This document shows, piece by piece, positions 56,891 to 64,000 of a DNA stretch of 64,000 bases. This stretch comes from Fragum whitleyi (taxonomy: Eukaryota > Mollusca > Bivalvia > Cardiida > Cardiidae): positions 10,311,686 through 10,375,685 of the forward strand of contig OX411552.1 in assembly GCA_948146395.1 (NCBI GenBank), given 5' to 3'. Position numbers and translations under genes: made by a program. Each line of letters opens with the position of its first letter. Position 1 is the stretch's first letter. The notes beneath the pieces are model-generated. The model saw only the letters and a list, made by a program, of their open reading frames with translations, did not search any database and was not told where the DNA came from.

Positions 56891-57220
56891 TTTATCTTAT
56901 AACTATACAAATATCCGTGTGATAACACCCCATATGATATTTTTTATGATATCATATAGTTATTTTTAGAACAATGATATAATGCGGTTATTTATAGAAA
57001 CTTACATTTCTGTTGGAAACATCTACGAAAACAAGGCAAATAGAGGTTATAAGATAAATATAATACGTACTTAGTGTATTGTATGAAAAAAAAACAACAT
57101 CTAACTCGGTTGTGGGAATTGATAATTGTCTCGGCAAAGCCTCGACAACGATCAATTCTCCCAACCTCGTTAGATATTTTTTCTCGTACAAAACACTCAG
57201 TACTTGTTATATATATATCT
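56891..57220 (+). mobile_element. M2 double-hairpin element, copy 4
   Basis: A well-preserved copy: TATCTTATAACTATACAAAT, GTGATAACACCCCATATGAT, AACAAGGCAAATAGAGGTTA, CGGTTGTGGGAATTGATAAT and the closing CAACCTCGTTAGATATTTTT. Confidence 0.8.
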
Positions 57221-57425
57221 CTATTTTCAATCGCTTACTATCGTTTAGAAGCTTTGATTTGATAAATTGAATTAATTTGTATTCACTAACTTACAGACTA
57301 TAATTTTGTTAACTAGTGTCCTACAGATCATCGATTTGTTACCTAAAATAGATAGAATGTATTAAAAAAGATGTAAAATCATATCGCTTATCTCGTCAAG
57401 TTTGAGAAACCATTGATTTTCCAGT

Positions 57426-57540
57426 TACTCCCCCCCCCCCGTCCTTTATTTCATAAAACATCGCCCCTCACACACATTCAATTTCATTCCGCAATCATTC
57501 AAAATCAAACACCTTGTCAATTTCAGGATGTTACTTTTTG
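57426..57540 (-). mobile_element. M1 element fragment
   Basis: Only the right end remains: CACACACATTCAATTTCATT, CCTTGTCAATTTCAGGATGT and TACTTTTTGT. A poly-C run precedes it. Confidence 0.6.
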
Positions 57541-57954
57541 TGACACACCAAAATTATTAATCAATGCATAAGGTTCACCACAAATCTTTAATTTTATTCA
57601 GATTTTCTTTTCAAAGTCATTTGGAGGGTTTCAATAAATATGGATTTTTTACACCCTGCTTCACAAACACTGAACCAAAATTAAGGAAAGTCATTTGATA
57701 TGAAAGTTAAACATTGAACATAATTCATATGTTGCACAACCATGCTGGGTGAAAGATTACATCAACCGAATTACGTTCGATATTTTTATCAAAAATATGA
57801 ATGCAACGTGGATGCTAAGGCGTTGCACGTAAACACGTTTTATTAAATGAGTTTCAGCAAACATTTTCATCTAGCCTATCGAGTCTATTTAAAAGTATTC
57901 AAACTTAGATTCTAAACTTTTTTCTTTCCCCATATTTTAAATAATTTCATTGCA

Positions 57955-58345
57955 CAATTAACAGCATCGTGTAATTGACAAGCTTAATGATTTCATCCTG
58001 AAGTTAAATGAGTGTAATGGGTGATTTTTTGATTGAATTAAAATGAAGTAAAACACTATCGACAAATTTCGTCCAATTTATTTATATAAAGTTACCTCCC
58101 TTTACTACATCTACGTATATATCTATTAGTGTGACTCCATTGACATATCGGATGCCATAAAAACCACATCAGCCAATAAAATCAGAAATCACTCATTATT
58201 AATCATTTGATCTATTTGAATGAATAATTAATTGTTTTGATCGAATTCGAAATGTTTCGCATGCATAAAGATGAGCACTAAGCGAGAGATTTAGAATCGT
58301 TTTTTTTGTCCGAGGTGAATGTCAATTCCACGTTGTTTCTACGCG
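57955..58345 (+). mobile_element. M1 element, diverged
   Basis: Starts ATTAACAGCATCGTGTAATT and ends GTGAATGTCAATTCCACGTT, with TTACCTCCCTTTA in the middle. Confidence 0.68.
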
Positions 58346-58424
58346 TAATGAGAAATACAACTCGATTTCCTCTCTTTTCAAAAATTCATGATATGTTAGT
58401 TTGTTTGCATTTTGCATCCAAACA

Positions 58425-58690
58425 GTTTTTTTTGTTTGGTTGGGGATTAACGTCGCTTTCAACAATCTTACAGTAAGTTTCAGTATTACGGCGGCTGCAA
58501 ACCTAGCAATGGATTCCTGGTATTTCTGGCACCAGTTCTACCATTAAAACTTTTCCTAGCTTCCAGCTTCTATCTCTCATAGATCTACTATCATGAACCC
58601 ATGGGTCGGTCGCTCATTATCGAAAAGGGTGAATGCCGCCTTCGAGGATCGAGCCCGTGACATCTTGATTGGGAGGCGGACGCACTTCCT
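58425..58690 (-). mobile_element. SINE, copy 3
   Basis: Homologous to 660-957 in the same orientation: TTAACGTCGCTTTCAA, GGCGGCTGCAAACCTAGCAA, TTCCTAGCTTCCAGC, CATAGATCTACTATCATGAA and a degraded tRNA-like head with GAGGATCGAGCCCGTGAC. Confidence 0.7.
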
Positions 58691-58776
58691 GTCTCAAAAA
58701 CGTTCCAATTTAGAAAATGAAATCTTAAATGAATGGGTAACTGGCCCGCCAATCACAACAACACATCCCTCCGATA

Positions 58777-58940
58777 TTAAGGTAGTGAACCTATAATAGT
58801 TCCGCAATATTTCGGAACTCATAATCTTTCACAATGTTCACCGAGGTTTCTGAATGAAGTCATCCGGAAACTTCGGTTAACTCTGTTTAATATTATGAAC
58901 TCCTAAACGTTACAGAACGATAACAGATTCACTACCTTAA
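58777..58940. mobile_element. M5 short TIR element, copy 2
   Basis: Ends TTAAGGTAGTGAACCTATAA and GATTCACTACCTTAA are inverted. An inner repeat AGTTCCGCAATATTTCGGAA is also shared with copy 1 at 51,958. Confidence 0.7.
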
Positions 58941-59080
58941 AACGTCTTTTATCTGCTTAATATAAAGTTACAGACTTGACACAAACAGAATCTTATTATT
59001 TAAGCTGTAGTTGCACAGTTTAATTCGATCATATTACAAGCATATTTGAAAATGTCGAAGTTCGCCATCCTTCCCAATAC

Positions 59081-59518
59081 TGTTAACAACATCGTGAAAT
59101 TGACAAGGTGAATGAATATGGAATGATTTAGGAATGAAATTGAACGAGTGTGTGGAGCGAGTTTTAAGTGAATTTAATGGGAGGTAATCCTATATCGCAA
59201 TTTTTGTTCAGGATGAACAAAATAAGCGATATTAATTACCTCCCTTTAATAAAAATGCATACAAGTTATAAACATAGCTTTCAATTTCTTCAACAACCTA
59301 TGAGGCGCTCATAATTCGAATTAAACCAGTGAAATCTCGATTTTTCTCTGTCAAAATTTATTTTGAATGACTTTGTTGATTCTATATTTTTCAATGGGTT
59401 TGATCGTTTTTGTATGGTTTGGGTGAGTGTTTTGAATGAATGAATTTAGCGCTGAGTAAGCGATTAAGAATGGTTTTGATTGAGGGGAAAGTTAATTTCA
59501 CGATGTTACTAACTGTAT
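59081..59518 (+). mobile_element. M1 element
   Basis: Starts TACTGTTAACAACATCGTGA, carries TTTTGTTCAGGATGAACAAA and AATTACCTCCCTTTAATAAA, and ends TTTCACGATG then TTACTAACTGTA. Confidence 0.8.
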
Positions 59519-59575
59519 GAATGAGTTTTTTGATTGGCAGCACTGATCTGTCAACTCTCTATACCTTCTTCATTA

Positions 59576-59582
59576 TTCTCTC

Positions 59583-59637
<55 letters not shown>

Positions 59638-59660
59638 CGGTCTCTCTCTCTTTCTGATAG
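59576..59660. repeat. CT microsatellite, imperfect
   Basis: About 85 bp of CT repeats with interruptions; the plus-strand Ser-Leu frame here is an artefact. Confidence 0.9.
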
Positions 59661-60597
59661 TCAACATTATATATTTTTTGTCTGACTGTCTCTCTCTATG
59701 GTCATTTCAGCTCATGATCTTTGAATGTTAAATATAACAATGTATCTTAATCAATGTAAAAATCGACACATTTCCCGATATGATGTATTGCTTTTTAGAT
59801 GTTATTGTGATAAATCAATATGCATATAGGTAGATTTTGTGCGGTGAGCCGTAAAATCTACTTTTTACCGTTAGATTCCCGTGCCATTTTATCGATTTAG
59901 ATAAAACAGGTTTAAGCAACACTTTAAAAAGGTACAAATTACCTTTCAAATTAAAGCGTTTGATTGTCTTATATCGTAAGGTTTGCTCATACACGTACTT
60001 TCGTAATTGAAGCAAAGGGATTAGGTTCAAATTCTATCATATGCTTTTGATAGATACCAGATATACCTATTGTAAAGGACTCGACGCCTACGTCAGAGCT
60101 CAGTTTTGAAAATACACCTATACCAAGAATATCAATCTGTGTTATCAATAATAGATCCACGAGAAAAAAAGAGAATAAATCGCAGATATCATGGTTTTAT
60201 AAACCGTGAGCCGTTTGTCTTAGAGTATCAATAGATCCAGGGAAAGAGGTTTACAGGAAATGATTACATGTACTTTTTAATCAGGTTTCATTAACGTAAG
60301 CACACGTTTTAAATGGTTTCAAACTTTGCACGCAAATACTCGTGAAAAGTTGGATTCATTTTCAAAACGATTTGCGAACATTTTCATCTCAAACGCTTGG
60401 CTCTAGGAATAATAACAATAAAATGATGAAGTTATACACAAGTTTTTTTTTTTTTTATCAAAGTTCAATTGCGTCAATAAAGGTTTAAACAAAAGTGGCC
60501 TTGATCATCCCATAAAATATGTGCACCAATACTTATTCACCAATCTCTTACTCGTTTCCAGTATCATATAGCATTTTTTTTTTTTACTTTTGAACGG
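59661..60597. other. Unassigned AT-rich sequence
   Basis: No gene or element boundaries recognised. A poly-T run is at about 60,443-60,456; GTCAATAAAGGTTTAAACAA at 60,474 resembles sequence near 51,770. Confidence 0.35.
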
Positions 60598-61022
60598 TTT
60601 ACAAAATCAAATCGTGAAATTGAGAATGAATGGTTTTGGAATGTTTTTTGAATGAACTTGAATGAGTACGATGAGTGAAATAAAAGAGAGGTAATCAAAT
60701 GTCGCCAATTTTGTTCAAGACGAACAAAAGTATTGATAAATTATTTGCTCCCTTTTAACAAAATATGCCTGCAGGTTCAATTAATAGCTTCTAATTTCTT
60801 CAAGAACCAATCAGGCACTTTTAATTTCAATTATATCAGTGCAATCGCGTTTTTGCTATATTTATTTGGAATGTAGTTGTTGCTCTAATGATGTGAAGTA
60901 ATTTTGGGGCGTTTTTGCATGAGTTGAGTAAGAGTTTCAAAATGAATGAATGGAGCGCTCACTGAGCGATTTAGAATGGTTTTGATTGAGATGAATGACT
61001 TTCTAGATGTTACTAACCGTAT
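60598..61022 (+). mobile_element. M1 element, diverged
   Basis: Shows AAATCGTGAAATTGAGAATG, TTTTGTTCAAGACGAACAAA and GAATGGAGCGCTCACTGAGC, and ends GATGTTACTAACCGTA. Confidence 0.7.
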
Positions 61023-61079
61023 AAATTCTTATACAAAATAAGGACAAATTTCTAGTCCTCGTGTAAGGCGCTACGAGAA

Positions 61080-61320
61080 TAGTTAGCAACATCTTGCAAT
61101 TGACATTTAAATTTTACCGCTCCATTCAATGTATTCAAACACCTTAAAACACTCGGAAATCTTTCGAAAAGATTCAACTCTTTCAAAACGATATTTCGTT
61201 TAAATGGATTCAGCACGTGCGTGACATTTGCAACAATTTCAAATGTGCGAAAAGCAAACACTCTGACCAGTCTTTGCATTCCTTTCATTCAAAACTCAAA
61301 TCTCTCACTAATTTTAATTC
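61080..61320 (-). mobile_element. M1 element, heavily decayed
   Basis: AGTTAGCAACATCTTGCAAT at the left resembles the M1 terminal repeat; CGCTCCATTCAATGTATTCA, ATTCAAAACTCAAATCTCTC follow. The right end is not clear. Confidence 0.45.
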
Positions 61321-62540
61321 ACATGTTGACCAATATTTGTTTTGTTTCTTTGCATGTATCGCAATCTACGATTGTTATGTACAAGTGAAATAAACTATCG
61401 GTCTATCATTTCGAAAACATTTTATTTTCAAAGCCAATAATCATTTTTCTAAAAGACTACAAAATGACAAAACGATACGCTAGTCTTCAATCAGATAAGA
61501 ATTTTACCGATTTGTAACTAAATCGATAAAGCAACCAAGTACATAATTGTATGCATTTCTAATTATTTTTACGTCAAGTGATATTGATGCATTGATTTTA
61601 AAAGTTAGGATTGAAAAGTTGCCAATAAAACTGAATTTGTCATTGAATTTTTAATGAAGTACGCAAATCAAGCATTCAAGTATCAAATATAACGGTTATA
61701 TAGGCGAATGGACAGAAAGACATATCAAGTAAATCCAACTGTAATGATTTTTTTAAGATCTGCGTCTACCAGGGTTTTTCGGGTATTTTTTCGTTCTGTT
61801 TTTTTTTTAATTTAAATTGCTAGCGGAAGATAACAACGCTGACATTTTGTCATTGATTACGTCCTTGGAATCTCTTAATATCCTAATGTTTCATACAAAG
61901 TATTTGTACTCTCTAAAATTGAATACTGCGAAGACGAAAAAGACGAAACGTTTTAGTTGTTTAAGGTAACTGCATTAACATAGCGCATCACGGTAGATTC
62001 AAATCTTGCGGAATCATTCATTGAAATACGCGTTTTCACGTGTTGATAATAAAGTATGGTTTTACAACGTTGCGTTGACGTCTTGACGTCATCAAGGGCA
62101 CGGTAACTATTTGGGAGCTAAAATTAAAAATCAATTTTTATTTCGGAAATAGTTTACCGATTTTATTCCGAGAACGACATTTAACTATGGAAAAGTCGAC
62201 TTGGTTAGATCTGTGATCATTATGAAGATGCGTTCATAGGACATGTAATAATTGTAACCTTTTCAGTTGGAGCAGTGTTTAAGACCGTTTGTTCTCAATG
62301 AATGTAAACACAAATAAAAAGAATACATTTCGCGCTCTTTCGATTGCTGAATGAAACTTTTTCCGTAAAAGTTGGCCCATTTATTGGGGAAATATTTGCA
62401 AGAACTGACTTTTTCAACTGAAAGTGGGAAAACCCTATTTTTATTGCGACTGAATTAAATTCCGAATTTCAAAGAAAAATCCTATTACCCAAATCCCTTT
62501 TTTAACATTATTATCGTAGTGCTTACCTGCCGGAAGAGCC
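61321..62540. other. Unassigned AT-rich sequence
   Basis: No gene, element or repeat boundary recognised. Confidence 0.35.
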
Positions 62541-62554
62541 TATAATTAATTTGT

Positions 62555-63216
62555 GATACAAATAATTGTGGGATGAATTTGAACGAGTGTGAGGAGTTTT
62601 AAATGAAATTAAGAAGCTGTAATGTAATTTATCTTATAACTACACAAATATCTGTGTGATAACATACCGTATGATATTTTTTGTGATATCACATAGTTAT
62701 TTTTAGAACAATGATATAATGCGGTCATTTTTAGAGACTTGCATTTCTGTTAAAAACATCTACAAAAAACAAGGCAAATAGAGGTTATAAGATAAATATA
62801 ATACATACTAAGTGTATTGTATGAAAAAATATCTAACTCGGTTGTGGGAATTAACAATTGTCTCGGCAGAGCCTCGACAATGATCAATTCTCCCAACCTC
62901 GTTAGATATTTTTTCTCATACAAAACACCAAGTATGTATTATATATATCGCTAATTTCGCCATTCGGACTAAATTAGCGATATTACATCACCCCCGTAAA
63001 ATGCTCACCATTCTGATTAAGTGTTATCATGGACTAATTCCATCCATTTCAATAAAAAAAATGATTGCTTCGAAACAATTCGAATAGTTTCTGGGTGATT
63101 TCGGAGCGTTTAGAAAGATTGGAGTGAATGTTTTGAATGCATTGAATGGAGCGCCGAGTACTCGGTCCATTCGATTATATCGATCGAGGAGAATGCCAAT
63201 TTTACGATATTTTTAC
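62555..63216 (+). mobile_element. M1 element split by an M2 element
   Basis: The left part has GTGGGATGAATTTGAACGAG and AGTTTTAAATGAAATTAAG; the right part resumes at TCGCTAATTTCGCCATTCGG and ends GCCAATTTTACGATATTTTT and CTACAGTT. The M2 element at 62,631-62,948 lies between them. Confidence 0.65.
62631..62948 (+). mobile_element. M2 double-hairpin element, copy 5 (nested)
   Basis: TATCTTATAACTACACAAAT, GTGATAACATACCGTATGAT, AACAAGGCAAATAGAGGTTA and CGGTTGTGGGAATTAACAAT through CAACCTCGTTAGATATTTTT. It is the cleanest copy and closely resembles copy 4. Confidence 0.8.
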
Positions 63217-63653
63217 TACAGTTAGTAACATCGTGAAATTGACATTCATCGCGATCAAAACCATTCAAAATCACTCGCTAAGCGCTCCAATCATTCATTT
63301 CTAGCACTCACTCAAACCATTCGGAACCACTCCAAAACAATAAAAAGGATAAGATTAACTTCTACATTCAAAATAATATAGCTAGAAAAAAAATCGAAAT
63401 GTCACTTAAATAATTGAAATTACGCTTATCTGATAGGTTCTTCAAGAGATAGGAAGTTATTTGTAGAACAGGTATCCATTCATATTTTATAAAAGGGAGG
63501 TAATCGATATCGATAATTTTGTTCATCCTGACGGCATTGGATTACTTTCCTTTAATTTCACTCAAAAGTCACTCCACACAGTCATTCAATTTCACTCATA
63601 AATCATCTCCAAATCGTTCACCTTGTCAATTTTACGATGTTGTTAACTGTAGT
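63217..63653 (-). mobile_element. M1 element
   Basis: Starts CTACAGTTAGTAACATCGTG, carries CACTCGCTAAGCGCTCCAAT and AAAGTCACTCCACACAGTCA, and ends GTCAATTTTACGATGTTGTT then AACTGTA. Confidence 0.78.
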
Positions 63654-63942
63654 TGTTCCGCGTTAAGAATGTCACCCTAATATGTAAGGAATCTGGTTCA
63701 TTATCTCAAATACTAATGCACAAATATCAACAACGAAATTATATATGCATAACCGATACTTAATTGCCATCTACATTGCTTTTCCATATTCATTAATACG
63801 TTGCTATGACGGCAATGTTAACCGTGGACAAATACTCATAAAGATAACAAATGCGATTTTTAAAGATAACACAATATAATTGTATTTCAATAAATCAAAG
63901 AAGATGGTGTAACCAGACGATTATTGATACAGGGCAGGAACA

Positions 63943-64000
63943 TATAGAGGATAATCGTTTGTTTCAGTGTAAGATCGATTCATATTCATTGAGTGAACAA
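63943..64000 (-). mobile_element. M3 element, copy 4, cut by window edge
   Basis: TATAGAGGATAATCGTTTGT, CAGTGTAAGATCGATTCATA and TTCATTGAGTGAACAA match the start of the inverted copy at 46,363. Confidence 0.7.

Noticed and set aside
61052..61288. 78-codon minus-strand open frame
   Set aside because: It lies over a decayed M1 copy and has no protein features.

Overview
This is an AT-rich, intron-rich, repeat-saturated eukaryotic genomic window, most probably from a bivalve mollusc. The evidence is a tandem array of small multi-exon METTL24-like methyltransferase genes with GT-AG introns, 160-161 bp tandem monomers followed by GGAC-type microsatellites inside short terminal inverted repeats (the pearl/BIV160-like architecture known from bivalves), tRNA-headed SINEs, and a dense load of short inverted-repeat transposons. 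Species and exact repeat family names cannot be fixed without database searches.

Genes. All recognisable protein-coding genes lie on the minus strand and belong to one family. Gene A (21,932 down to 11,871) is complete: six exons of 136, 94, 132, 75, 133 and 315 nt encode a 294-residue protein with an N-terminal signal anchor and a METTL24-like domain. Gene B (52,236 down to 40,522) has exons 2-6 with almost identical lengths (94, 132, 75, 130, 315 nt) plus a second, decayed copy of exon 3; its exon 1 was not found. Gene C is represented only by exon 1 (1,214 down to 1,079, again 136 nt); the rest lies left of the window. The predicted products would be paralogous membrane-anchored, methyltransferase-like proteins of unknown substrate.

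Layout. 1-1,214: 5' end of gene C with a double-hairpin element and a tRNA-Tyr-like SINE in its first intron. 1,215-11,870: intergenic, with a foldback element (4,099-5,095), a dead LINE reverse transcriptase (about 9,560-10,130) and a perfect 18-bp inverted repeat 6 kb apart. 11,871-21,932: gene A, introns carrying several elements. 21,933-40,521: intergenic, with a Tc1-like relic, two kinds of TIR element with opposed tRNA-like sequences (30,007-31,799), a 31-bp-TIR element, a hAT-like element with an exact 8-bp target duplication (32,912-34,149) and a pearl/BIV160-like array. 40,522-52,236: gene B, whose introns hold a CpG-rich short-period block, a 70-bp-period minisatellite, a Penelope-like GIY-YIG relic with hammerhead-ribozyme-like motifs, and a second exon 3. 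52,237-64,000: repeat-dominated, with many copies of a 425-bp element called M1 here.

Labels M1-M6 are local names for families of short inverted-repeat elements that recur in the window. No rRNA, CRISPR array or bacterial-type operon is present.
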